Source: Halotia branconii CENA392 (GTDB lineage Bacteria; Cyanobacteriota; Cyanobacteriia; Cyanobacteriales; Nostocaceae). Taken from it: a stretch of 64,000 nt of DNA. The stretch lies in NCBI RefSeq assembly GCF_029953635.1, contig NZ_CP124543.1:1901455-1965454 (forward strand), given 5' to 3'. Positions 9,499 through 17,470 of this stretch are shown here, piece after piece. The notes beneath the pieces were generated by a model. The model saw nothing but the letters and a program-made list of their open reading frames with translations. It was not told the DNA's origin and did no database searches. Position numbers and translations under genes: made by a program. How positions within the stretch are numbered: position 1 is the stretch's first letter; the number at the start of each line of letters is the position of its first letter.

Positions 9499-9594
9499 AT
9501 GGGCATGGGGCAATTTAAGAGGAATTGGGGCAGGGTGCGGGGTGCAAGGGGGATGAAAAGGAATTATTTCTTTCCCCCTGCTCCCTGCTCCCCT
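9499..9594. repeat. GC-skewed interspersed repeat, copy 1
   Basis: Reads ATGGGCATGGGG, then GGGGCAGGGTGCGGGGTGCA, a short A/T centre (GGAATTATTTC) and a CCCCCTGCTCCCTGCTCCCC tail, so the G-rich and C-rich halves could pair. The reverse complement of this unit recurs at 11393-11497 and a longer relative at 34733-34896. Short frames over it are not genes. Confidence 0.8.
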
Positions 9595-9682
9595 TCGGGT
9601 TCGCCAGTCCCTCTTTGTTGGAACAACAAGACCGGGCTGGCTCACCTGCTCCCTGCTCCCCTGCTCCCCTGCCTCTTGCCTC

Positions 9683-10099
9683 TCACGGCACAATTAATAC
9701 TGGACAAGGGGAAAGGTTAATCACGCGAGTCGTAACGCTATCGGTAGCGCCTTCTTCAGTCAAACCTAATCCCCGACAACCCATAATGATTAAATCTGCC
9801 CCAATTTCGTCGGCAACATCACAGATAGTAAAGGCTGGTTTACCTTGCTTTTCTAAAATCTCAGCTGGAATATCTTGCTGAGAAAATAAAGTTTGGGCAT
9901 TTTCCAGCAATTTGGCAACTACCTCTGGTGAGACCATCGAACCTGTACTAAGTTCCTCTGGAGAAGGTTCTTCTACTACAGATAGCAGTACTAAGCGGCT
10001 GTTGTACTTCTGCACGATATTGGCAACTACCTCAGCAGCTTCCCGCGCTTCTCGGCTTTGATCAATTGGAAATAAGACTGTTTTGAACATCTCTCTCAC
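9683..10099 (-). CDS. Universal stress protein (UspA family)
   Basis: A 138-aa single-domain Usp. It starts MREMFKTVLFPIDQS with the beta1/Asp of the family, has the middle helix LLENAQTLFSQQDIPAEI, and ends ADLIIMGCRGLGLTEE...SVTTRVINLSPCPVLIVP. That ending corresponds to the ATP-loop region but is a loose version of G-x2-G-x9-G-S/T, so ATP binding is uncertain. It is divergent from pgk with 81 bp between the starts, so the two promoters must be close. The stop lies just beyond GC-rich repeat copy 1. The role is probably general stress tolerance; no specific partner is evident. Confidence 0.9.
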   Translation of the reverse strand: MREMFKTVLFPIDQSREAREAAEVVANIVQKYNSRLVLLSVVEEPSPEELSTGSMVSPEVVAKLLENAQTLFSQQDIPAEILEKQGKPAFTICDVADEIGADLIIMGCRGLGLTEEGATDSVTTRVINLSPCPVLIVP

Positions 10100-10180
10100 C
10101 TGGACACCCCTGACTCCGGTAAAATCTTGATGGTTATACTTTCAAAACAATAACAAAAAGGCAATCAGGAGGGTCTATCT

Positions 10181-11383
10181 GTGTCCAAAAAAACTTTAGC
10201 AAATTTATCTGCAAGTGATGTCTCTGGTAAACGCGCCTTAGTCCGGGTTGACTTTAATGTGCCTTTGGATGACCAAGGCAAGATCACAGACGATACTCGG
10301 ATTCGCGCTGCTTTGCCAACTATCCAAGATTTAACGCAGAAGGGAGCTAAGGTCATTTTAGCCAGCCATTTTGGTCGTCCCAAGGGTGTGGATGATAAAT
10401 TACGCCTGACCCCGGTTGCTAAGCGTCTTTCTGAGTTGTTAGGGCAAGAAGTCATTAAAACTGATGACTGTATTGGCGATGAGACTGCTGCTAAAGTAGG
10501 GGCGTTGCAAAATGGCCAAGTGCTGTTATTAGAAAATGTTCGTTTTTACAAAGAAGAAGAGAAAAACGACCCAGAATTTGCTAAAAAATTGGCAGCAAAT
10601 GCTGATTTTTATGTAAATGACGCTTTTGGTACTGCACACCGCGCCCATGCTTCTACTGAAGGTGTAACTCACAACCTGAGTCCCTCTGTTGGTGGATATT
10701 TGATTGAAAAAGAATTGCAGTATTTGCAAAATGCGATCGAAAATCCCCAACGTCCTTTGGCAGCAATTATCGGCGGTTCCAAAGTTTCCAGTAAGATTGG
10801 CGTGATTGAAACGTTGCTGGAGAAATGCGACAAACTCATCATCGGTGGCGGGATGATTTTCACATTTTATAAAGCCCGTGGCTTGAATGTTGGTAAGTCT
10901 TTGGTAGAAGAAGACAAACTAGAACTAGCTAAGTCTTTGGAAGCCAAGGCTAAAGAACGTGGTGTTGCTTTATTGCTGCCTACAGATGTAGTAGTAGCAG
11001 ATAACTTTGCCCCCGATGCTAACTCTCAAACCGTTAGCATTGAAAGCATTCCTGATGGTTGGATGGGTTTAGATATTGGCCCTGATTCTGTAAAAGTTTT
11101 TCAAGAAGCCTTGGCTGATTGCAAAACAGTAATTTGGAACGGGCCAATGGGTGTGTTTGAGTTTGATAAATTTGCAGTAGGTACTGAAGCGATCGCTCAT
11201 ACTTTAGCTGAAATTAGTAAAACTGGCACAACCACGATCATCGGTGGTGGTGACTCAGTGGCGGCTGTAGAAAAGGTCGGTTTAGCCGATCAAATGAGCC
11301 ACATCTCTACCGGCGGCGGCGCTAGCTTGGAGTTACTAGAAGGTAAAGTACTGCCTGGAATTGCAGCGCTAGATGAAGCGTAG
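10181..11383 (+). CDS. pgk: Phosphoglycerate kinase
   Basis: A 400-aa enzyme interconverting 1,3-bisphosphoglycerate and 3-phosphoglycerate with ADP/ATP, used in both glycolysis and the Calvin cycle. Family blocks are present in order: [10 protein letters not shown] near the N-terminus, [51 protein letters not shown], hinge and nucleotide blocks [14 protein letters not shown], and the C-terminal [13 protein letters not shown]...[15 protein letters not shown]. The start is GTG, supported by AGGAGGG at 10167-10173, seven bases upstream. Length is normal for bacteria. It is monocistronic here: usp is divergent upstream and repeat copy 2 follows directly after the stop. Confidence 0.98.
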   Translation: MSKKTLANLSASDVSGKRALVRVDFNVPLDDQGKITDDTRIRAALPTIQDLTQKGAKVILASHFGRPKGVDDKLRLTPVAKRLSELLGQEVIKTDDCIGDETAAKVGALQNGQVLLLENVRFYKEEEKNDPEFAKKLAANADFYVNDAFGTAHRAHASTEGVTHNLSPSVGGYLIEKELQYLQNAIENPQRPLAAIIGGSKVSSKIGVIETLLEKCDKLIIGGGMIFTFYKARGLNVGKSLVEEDKLELAKSLEAKAKERGVALLLPTDVVVADNFAPDANSQTVSIESIPDGWMGLDIGPDSVKVFQEALADCKTVIWNGPMGVFEFDKFAVGTEAIAHTLAEISKTGTTTIIGGGDSVAAVEKVGLADQMSHISTGGGASLELLEGKVLPGIAALDEA

Positions 11384-11392
11384 GAGCTAGGA

Positions 11393-11497
11393 GAAGCAGG
11401 GGAGCAGGGAGCAGGGAGCAGGGGGAAAGAAATAATTCCTCTCCATCCCCCTTGCACCCCGCACCCTGCCCCTCTGCCTCTTGTTCCCCATGCCCAC
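11393..11497. repeat. GC-skewed interspersed repeat, copy 2 (inverted relative to copy 1)
   Basis: Contains repeated GGGAGCAGGGAGCAGGG, then GGAAAGAAATAATTCC, then CTTGCACCCCGCACCCTGCC and CCCCATGCCCAC. Read on the other strand it follows copy 1 (9499-9594) almost base for base in its core. It sits between the pgk stop and the convergent PhnD-like gene. Confidence 0.8.
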
Positions 11498-11498
11498 T

Positions 11499-12353
11499 TC
11501 AAAATAAGCGAACCGGCTTATTTTCCAATTGGGGGGTAATTAATTTTACTCGTTCCACTACATCGATCATGTATTTATAATCAGGTACTTGCCCATTGGG
11601 TACGTACCCTACTTCTTGAGCCAAAACCGCAGGAAATTCACTCATGACTTGGCGGATATGTTTTTGACGGTTGGGTTTAATAGTCGATCGAATCAAAACT
11701 ACACCGGGTGGAACGTAGTGAGGATCTGTATAGAGTATGCGAAACTGAGCCTGTTGCAACTGTGGACTGTAGAAATTCAATTCTGCTACTGAAACAGCGC
11801 CAGCCGCAGCTTTTCCCTCAGCTACCCATTCCAAAACGGTTTTAGGTGTAGGTGCAGACAATATATCAGCTAGTGTTAACCCATAAAGGTTGTAAAGAGG
11901 TAAATAATATCCTGTGACTGAACCTCGTTGACCTAAAGCAATGGTTTTACCTTGTAGCTGTTTTAATTCCTGAATCGGACTATCTTTGCGAACGACTAAT
12001 ACTGAACGCAAATTATTGACACCTTCTAATGGAAACACAGGTTTATATTCGTAACGAGCGATCGCTACAGCCGCTAACCCTGGCGGTGCAAATACTAATG
12101 ACCAAGCTTGAGATTCTAAGCGCTCAATTGCTTTATTCTCATTAAAAGTAGGCTCTAGCCGAACGCGTGCTTTTGTCTTTTCAGCTAAGTAATTATTAAA
12201 TTTAGCATATCGATTAATTATCTGTTCATCCCCATCATAATTGAGGACACCAATAGTTAACACACCTTCAGATTTTGGTGTTGATTGGCAGCCAGCAACG
12301 AGCCAACATAGCAACTGTAAAATAAACAAACGACGTGGAAATTTCCCAGACAT
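11499..12353 (-). CDS. PhnD-like phosphate/phosphonate ABC transporter substrate-binding lipoprotein
   Basis: About 284 aa. The N-terminus MSGKFPRRLFILQLLCWLVAGCQS is a lipoprotein signal with lipobox VAGC. The mature part has the type 2 periplasmic fold seen in PhnD-like proteins: VLTIGVLNYDGDEQIINRYAKF, LVFAPPGLAAVA, ELKQLQGKTIALGQRGSVTGYYLPLY, AAGAVSVAEL and DPHYVPPGVVLIRS. No permease or ATPase is adjacent, so it may be a sensor-type binding protein rather than a transporter component. It is divergent (188 bp) from the c-heme/HAMP membrane protein, an arrangement that could reflect a signalling pair. I chose ATG 12353 over GTG 12356. Confidence 0.82.
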   Translation of the reverse strand: MSGKFPRRLFILQLLCWLVAGCQSTPKSEGVLTIGVLNYDGDEQIINRYAKFNNYLAEKTKARVRLEPTFNENKAIERLESQAWSLVFAPPGLAAVAIARYEYKPVFPLEGVNNLRSVLVVRKDSPIQELKQLQGKTIALGQRGSVTGYYLPLYNLYGLTLADILSAPTPKTVLEWVAEGKAAAGAVSVAELNFYSPQLQQAQFRILYTDPHYVPPGVVLIRSTIKPNRQKHIRQVMSEFPAVLAQEVGYVPNGQVPDYKYMIDVVERVKLITPQLENKPVRLF

Positions 12354-12541
12354 CACTAAAATTTTGGTTAAATAAATAATCCTGTAATCAGAGGTAATCT
12401 AGATAGGCTAAACTGAATTTAAGTCTAGTTCTTTTACCTCCAAAAAATTAATATTTATTAATTTTTTAACAGTATCTATCAACAATATTAAACTAAGTAT
12501 AGATACTAATTTACTATGTAAACTTTTATTATCATACAAAC

Positions 12542-13444
12542 ATGTTAAATAAATTAAAAATAGGTACTAAATTTAACTTAATTTTGATGCTAGTTTTTTT
12601 AGTTAGCATCTTTGTAAGCGGTGCTGTCTTATCTAGAGTGCTTGAGCAAAAAGCGCAAAATGAAGTAACTTCTCAAGCACAGATTCTGATTAAAACGATG
12701 AACTCAGTCAGAAATTATACACAAAATCATGTAAATCCCTTACTAGCATCCAGGTTAGAAACCGAACCAGTGTTCATTCCAGAGACAGTACCAGCATTTT
12801 CAGCGACAGAAGTATTTGAAACTTTACGTAGGAACGAAGAATATCAAAACTTTCTTTATAAAGAAGCAACTCTTAATCCCACTAATTTGCGGGATAAAGC
12901 TGACAGTTTTGAAACTCAACTTGTACAACGCTTTCGTAACGAACCTAGGACTAAAGAACTTTCTGGCTTTCGCACATTACCTGAAGGCCAAGTGTTTTAT
13001 ATTGCGCGTCCACTGGCCATTACAGAACAGAAATGTTTGCGATGCCATTCTACACCAGATCAAGCTCCTAAGAGTCAGCTAACAACTTATGGTACAAAAA
13101 ATGGTTTTGGTTGGCGACTTAATGAAATTATTGCTGCTCAAATTATTTCTGTCCCTTCCGAAGATGTTTTTGAGAATGCCCATCAAAGTTGGTTGTTAAT
13201 TATGGGACTCTTAATTACTATCTTTGCTGTCGTGATTCTTTTAATTAATTTTTTAATCAAAAAAACTGTGATTCAAAGAATTAGAAAAATAGAAAAGATA
13301 GCTCAAAAAGTTAGTACTGGTGATATGAGTGCTGATTTTGAAGAAAAATCTCGTGATGAAATAGGTGGGTTAGCAGCAGCCTTTAATCGGATGAAATCTA
13401 GTTTAAAAATAGCTATGGATATGCTTAATCAGCAAAGTAATTAA
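12542..13444 (+). CDS. Membrane c-type heme protein with DUF3365/Tll0287-like and HAMP domains
   Basis: A 300-aa protein with transmembrane segments at about 11-32 and 216-239 enclosing an extracytoplasmic domain. That domain holds one CxxCH heme-attachment motif (KCLRCHS, residues 165-169), as in the DUF3365/Tll0287 family. A HAMP linker (about 240-292, IEKIAQKVSTGDMSADFEEKSRDEIGGLAAAFNRM) follows and the protein then ends after a few residues, without kinase, cyclase or chemotaxis output. It may signal through a partner protein or be a truncated receptor. It could detect redox state or a small ligand at the heme. It is adjacent to, and divergent from, the PhnD-like lipoprotein. Confidence 0.85.
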   Translation: MLNKLKIGTKFNLILMLVFLVSIFVSGAVLSRVLEQKAQNEVTSQAQILIKTMNSVRNYTQNHVNPLLASRLETEPVFIPETVPAFSATEVFETLRRNEEYQNFLYKEATLNPTNLRDKADSFETQLVQRFRNEPRTKELSGFRTLPEGQVFYIARPLAITEQKCLRCHSTPDQAPKSQLTTYGTKNGFGWRLNEIIAAQIISVPSEDVFENAHQSWLLIMGLLITIFAVVILLINFLIKKTVIQRIRKIEKIAQKVSTGDMSADFEEKSRDEIGGLAAAFNRMKSSLKIAMDMLNQQSN

Positions 13445-13532
13445 TTGAATATAGCGCTTCTTGTTTTAGTAAGGTATGTCTCATTGAGACCAGGGACTAG
13501 AGGCTAGGAATTATGTAACTCATGTTGAGATT

Positions 13533-14879
13533 TTAACCAAGTAAACGCTGCTGAAATTGTTCAATTTTTTGAGGATTATTAATATGGCTAGCCAAAGTTC
13601 TTACAAGCTCGGTACGAGAAATATTTGGAGAAGTTTTTATAGCTTTTTGAACAATAAAAGTAGCTATAGGGCCAATAAAATTAGCTAATTCTTGCTCACA
13701 TTGATGTACAAAAGCATCATTAATTATTGTCATTTCTGTTATCGGTAAATTACTTGTATTTCCCGACTGCTTTATAGGTTCTTCAAATAATAAAGTTGCC
13801 TGTTGCTTAAACTTAGTTTGTTGATGTTCTCTCAGGTGAAAAGCCAAATTATTAATTAGTTCTTGGTAATTAGGTGCTGATGCTTTAACTTGCCGTAATA
13901 ATGTAGGGGCTACAGGCCCAACAAATTCTAAAAGAATTTCTTCGAGACGTTTGTGTTGTGTTGGCGATAGATTACAAGCAGGCGAGTATACAGTTGCATT
14001 TTGTGGGGAAAACTGTGTTACAGGTAATTGTAATTGAGTCAATGTCTTGTTATTAACAGTATTGATTTGCCCAAGTTCCTCTAGAACCTCTGTTGCAGAC
14101 TGATAGCGTTCTCTAAAGTGGTGTAACACCATTTTAGATAATATAGATGCTAATTTAGGACTGACGTTAGCAAAATGCTGCCAGACAATCTCTCCTGTAT
14201 CCTGGTCTTCCTCAAGCTGCCTGGGATGTAACCCTGTTATTGCTTGGATACTGATAACACCTAAAGAATAAATATCACTATTAGGACGGGGTTTGCCTCG
14301 TCCTTGTTCTGTGGACATATATCCTGGTGTACCAATTGCAATGGTAGTTTCTATGTGTCCTGGGGCTGAAAGCAGTTGAGTTTGAACTTGCTTAACTGCA
14401 CCAAAGTCAATTAGCACTAATTTGCTATCTTTTTGCCGTCTAATAATATTTTCTGGTTTAATATCTCGATGGATAACTTTATGGCTGTGAATAAACTCCA
14501 AGATTCCCAAAATTTGTTGCAGAAGTTGAATAACTTGGTCTTCTGCCCAGGGTTGATTTGGTAATAGTTCTGCTGTCAGAGAATGCCCTTCAATAAACTC
14601 TTGTACTAAAAAAAACTCTTTGTTGTCCTCGAAGTAGGCTAAAAGCCGAGGAATTTGGTCATGATGCCCCAGTTCTTCTAGAGTTTCTGCTTCACTGGTG
14701 AATAGTCGTCTAGAAGTTTGCAGAAATTCCGGGTTATGAGTGACAGGCTTAAGGTGCTTGACAACACACTTAGGGAAACCAGGTCGGTGGGTGTCTTGAG
14801 CAATATATGTTTGACCGAATCCTCCTCCACCTAAAACTTGAAGGACTCGGTAGCGTCCGTCTAGTAACTTTCCTAACAT
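13533..14879 (-). CDS. Ser/Thr protein kinase with duplicated C-terminal helical domain
   Basis: A 448-aa Hanks-type kinase. Kinase domain about residues 10-270: GGGGFGQTY, VVKHLK, HRDIKPENII, IDFGAVKQ and GTPGYMSTEQGRGKPRPNSDIYSLG. Unlike its paralogue at 2102-4033 it has no membrane segment. Instead it carries two related ~55-aa units at the C-terminus, each with the core F(V/I)GPxA (LEEILLEFVGPVAPTLLRQ and CEQELANFIGPIATFIVQK), followed by a helix ending in a basic/Gln stretch. These units occur at the ends of several cyanobacterial kinases from memory and may be interaction modules. It is predicted cytoplasmic. GGAAG upstream supports the ATG. Confidence 0.92.
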   Translation of the reverse strand: MLGKLLDGRYRVLQVLGGGGFGQTYIAQDTHRPGFPKCVVKHLKPVTHNPEFLQTSRRLFTSEAETLEELGHHDQIPRLLAYFEDNKEFFLVQEFIEGHSLTAELLPNQPWAEDQVIQLLQQILGILEFIHSHKVIHRDIKPENIIRRQKDSKLVLIDFGAVKQVQTQLLSAPGHIETTIAIGTPGYMSTEQGRGKPRPNSDIYSLGVISIQAITGLHPRQLEEDQDTGEIVWQHFANVSPKLASILSKMVLHHFRERYQSATEVLEELGQINTVNNKTLTQLQLPVTQFSPQNATVYSPACNLSPTQHKRLEEILLEFVGPVAPTLLRQVKASAPNYQELINNLAFHLREHQQTKFKQQATLLFEEPIKQSGNTSNLPITEMTIINDAFVHQCEQELANFIGPIATFIVQKAIKTSPNISRTELVRTLASHINNPQKIEQFQQRLLG

Positions 14880-15029
14880 TGTATTACTTCCTAAGTCCTC
14901 ACCTTAATCTTGACATAACCACCAGTGTTGGTAGTACCAATCTAAGAGGAAAATAGGATACACCACTTTATATCCTGGCTTGTGTGATTTAAGTCCTCTG
15001 GCTATTTACTATTAACAGTTGATTTTTGC

Positions 15030-15884
15030 TTAATTATTCACTTTTGGAGTAAATGTAACTTCTTTAATAGCACCAGTATCCCCGAAAGGCTTGGCTGGTT
15101 GATTATTAACAGAAATTAATACAGCACCCGCATTACCTGAGCGTACTATTAACTTTTCTTTTGCCGTCCAAGTTCTGCGTTCTCCCTTTGTTAATTCGCC
15201 GACAAATTCAGTCTTGCCATCTGCTTGCACTTTTAACCATGATTTACCTTGAAGTTCTAAAGTGACTGCGACATTCTGATTTGTTGTGCTTGCAGAAGGC
15301 GCTACAGCCAATGAAGATTCAGGTGATGGCGCTGTTGTTTGTTCAGTAGTGGGTATTGAATTTTGTTGCTGAGACTGGGATTCCAGGGCGGGTAACGAAG
15401 ATTCAGATGATGGTGTTGTTTTTTGTGTAGAATTAGCTATTAAATTTTGTTGCTTGGTTACAAAATCGACTATAAGTCTAGGATTGAGTATATAGACAAG
15501 TCCAATGGCGGCAGTTATGAGTAATAAAGCGTAAGGTATAAAAAGCGGTATACGTATCTTTGATCTTTTGTCTAAATTTTGACTATTATTAGGATTGGTT
15601 TTGGTATCGGTATATGTAGGTGAAACATTAATTGTAAAACTGTTTGCTAAAGCAGTACCATCCAGTCCTAAAGCGTCTGCATAACGACGAATAAATCCTT
15701 GGACATAGATAGGTTCAGGTAATTCTTCAAAGTGACCTGTTTCTAAGGCTTGCAAGCAATTTTTTTGAATATGGGTTTTTGCTGCTACTTCTTCTATACG
15801 GATAGATTTTTCTTGTCTAACTTGTACTAAATATTGACTTATTTCCTTCAATTGCTCGGTTTGAGCCTCATTTAAGAGATTCAC
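15030..15884 (-). CDS. RodZ-like HTH/transmembrane protein with DUF4115 domain
   Basis: A 284-aa protein. The N-terminal Xre-type helix-turn-helix (about 10-80; LVQVRQEKSIRIEEVAAKTHIQKNCLQALETG, then the RodZ-type PEPIYVQGFIRRYADALGLD) is followed by a linker, one transmembrane segment (IPYALLLITAAIGLVYIL), a Gln/Ser/Thr-rich spacer, and a C-terminal DUF4115 domain (LELQGKSWLKVQADG...GELTKGERRTWTAKEKLIVRSGNAGAVLISVN). RodZ links MreB filaments to the elongation machinery, so a cell-shape role is likely. The start is GTG with GGGAGAAG close upstream. Sequence alone does not prove that it is the functional RodZ. Confidence 0.87.
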   Translation of the reverse strand: MNLLNEAQTEQLKEISQYLVQVRQEKSIRIEEVAAKTHIQKNCLQALETGHFEELPEPIYVQGFIRRYADALGLDGTALANSFTINVSPTYTDTKTNPNNSQNLDKRSKIRIPLFIPYALLLITAAIGLVYILNPRLIVDFVTKQQNLIANSTQKTTPSSESSLPALESQSQQQNSIPTTEQTTAPSPESSLAVAPSASTTNQNVAVTLELQGKSWLKVQADGKTEFVGELTKGERRTWTAKEKLIVRSGNAGAVLISVNNQPAKPFGDTGAIKEVTFTPKVNN

Positions 15885-16068
15885 GGTCTTCTCCCGGTAG
15901 TTTGTATTTTTACTATGTAGCAGTGAAATTGTTTAAGTAAAGTAGATATTTTTACTATTAGGCTAAATTGTTTGAATAGTCTAATTTTAATTTGAAAACA
16001 GCACCCTTGCTTGGCTAATTAACAATTACTGTCCTTAACAATACTTATAAGAGTATAAAATTTTGTGC

Positions 16069-16962
16069 ATGATTATCAACAAACTGCAATCTGTAATACA
16101 ATCGTGGTTTCACTTACTACTCTTGATCAGTATAGTTGCAGCGATCGCTTATTTAGTCATTTGTCTATTTCTTTGGGTACAGCAACCGAGATTTATCTTT
16201 TTTCCCTCTAGTGTGATTGAAAAAACACCAGAGTTTTTCCATATCTCCTATGAGGAAGTTTGGTTGCCTGTATCAACGCATTTCGGTAAGGTGGAGCGTA
16301 TGCACGGTTGGTGGCTTAAGTCCAACCAACCCGATGCTAAGGTATTGTTATATCTGCACGGTAACGGAATTAATATTGGCGCTAACTTAGCTCATGCCAA
16401 TCGGTTTTATCAATTAGGATTTTCGGTTTTGCTGTTTGATTACCGGGGATACGGACGCAGTGAAAGTGCTTTTCCTAACGAAATGCGCGTTTATCAGGAT
16501 GCAGTTACAGCTTGGAACTATCTAGTACAACAGCAGCAGATTCCACCAAGCCAAATCGTAATTTATGGACATTCTCTAGGAGGTGCAATAGGCATTGACT
16601 TGGCACTCAAACACCCAGAAGCAGCCGGATTGATTGTGGAAAGTTCTTTTACTTCTATCCGTGATTTAATCTCTTATCGGAATTTATTTCAGATATTCCC
16701 CGTTGATTTAATTTTAAACCAGCGGTTTGAGTCAATTAAAAAAGCACCACAATTGAAAATACCAGTTTTATTTATTCACGGTACTGTCGATTCTACTGTC
16801 CCATCTTTCATGAGCCAAAAACTATATGCCGTTACTCCCGAACCAAAGACATTGATTTTAGTTTCTGGTGCAGAACATAACAATACAGCTGTAGTTGCTG
16901 AGATGGAATATCTGCAATGGATTGAGTCTTTTGTCAGGCAAATATATGATTGTGTGCAATAA
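16069..16962 (+). CDS. Alpha/beta hydrolase, membrane-anchored
   Basis: About 297 aa. An N-terminal hydrophobic segment (LLLLISIVAAIAYLVICLFLWV) anchors it to the membrane or acts as an uncleaved signal. The hydrolase fold follows: oxyanion block LYLHGNGINIG, DYRGYGRSES, nucleophile elbow GHSLGGA, acid in FIHGTVDSTVP and catalytic His in SGAEHNN. It belongs to the BEM46/ABHD13-like group of serine hydrolases by layout. The substrate is unknown. I prefer ATG 16069 to the TTG at 16063, because it removes only two residues. Confidence 0.88.
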   Translation: MIINKLQSVIQSWFHLLLLISIVAAIAYLVICLFLWVQQPRFIFFPSSVIEKTPEFFHISYEEVWLPVSTHFGKVERMHGWWLKSNQPDAKVLLYLHGNGINIGANLAHANRFYQLGFSVLLFDYRGYGRSESAFPNEMRVYQDAVTAWNYLVQQQQIPPSQIVIYGHSLGGAIGIDLALKHPEAAGLIVESSFTSIRDLISYRNLFQIFPVDLILNQRFESIKKAPQLKIPVLFIHGTVDSTVPSFMSQKLYAVTPEPKTLILVSGAEHNNTAVVAEMEYLQWIESFVRQIYDCVQ

Positions 16963-17007
16963 AATACCACACAATGAGTTGATTTTTGACTCTATAACTT
17001 TCTTTTG

Positions 17008-17229
17008 TCACTCTAGGCAGAGGAAAAAGAGAAAAAGTCTGATCAAAGGAATAAAAATAGAGTCTGTAGTATGACCTTGTTTCAGATCTCCAGTCTCATC
17101 AATTATTAGAATTAGCGTTCCCTGAAAGGGTTGCCGCAGGCATCGCTCATTTAATACTCTTAGTATTAGTTCTAATCTTCGCTTTTTTGATGCAGATAAG
17201 TCAACCTCTACTTGGTGGGGAAGCTTCAA
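17008..17229 (-). pseudogene. IS701-like transposase remnant
   Basis: The 73-codon frame contains LILIIDETGDLKQGHTTD, which matches the catalytic strand motif 'IIDETGD-K-GxxTDYV' of IS701-family DDE transposases from memory. The usual following text (YVxRQYIGNLGK) is replaced by unrelated sequence. Just before the motif the codons run over GCGGCAACCCTTTCAGGGAA, part of a widespread cyanobacterial palindromic repeat. The rest of a transposase (normally about 400 aa) is missing on both sides, so this is a relic rather than an element able to move. Confidence 0.55.
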
Positions 17230-17267
17230 GCAAGTTGTTCAAACGAAGCATTAAAAACGCGCATCTT

Positions 17268-17363
17268 ATACCATTTCACGAAATTATTGATACAAATTAC
17301 TTTTCTTACTCCCCCTGCCTCCCCTGCTTCCCCAAATGTATCAACTTTAAAGTAAAACGGTAT
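17268..17363. repeat. 96-bp MITE-like element, ATACC(A/G)TTT family, copy 1
   Basis: Begins ATACCATTTCACGAAATTAT and ends ACTTTAAAGTAAAACGGTAT, so the ends are imperfect inverted repeats (ATACCATTTCAC against ATACCGTTTTAC). The interior is a C-rich tract. The same element occurs inverted, with an internal insertion, at 45600-45840. Together with the relic at 17008-17229 it fills most of the 508-bp gap between the hydrolase and phoX; nothing else is recognised in that gap. Confidence 0.8.
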
Positions 17364-17470
17364 TAGCCGTAGGCGAATGCGCGTAGTTCATTACAAAATA
17401 CCCTAGAATTTTGGTTCAGACAAAATTCTAGGGTATTCCACTTTGGATATTGTTAGAGATATAAACGGTA

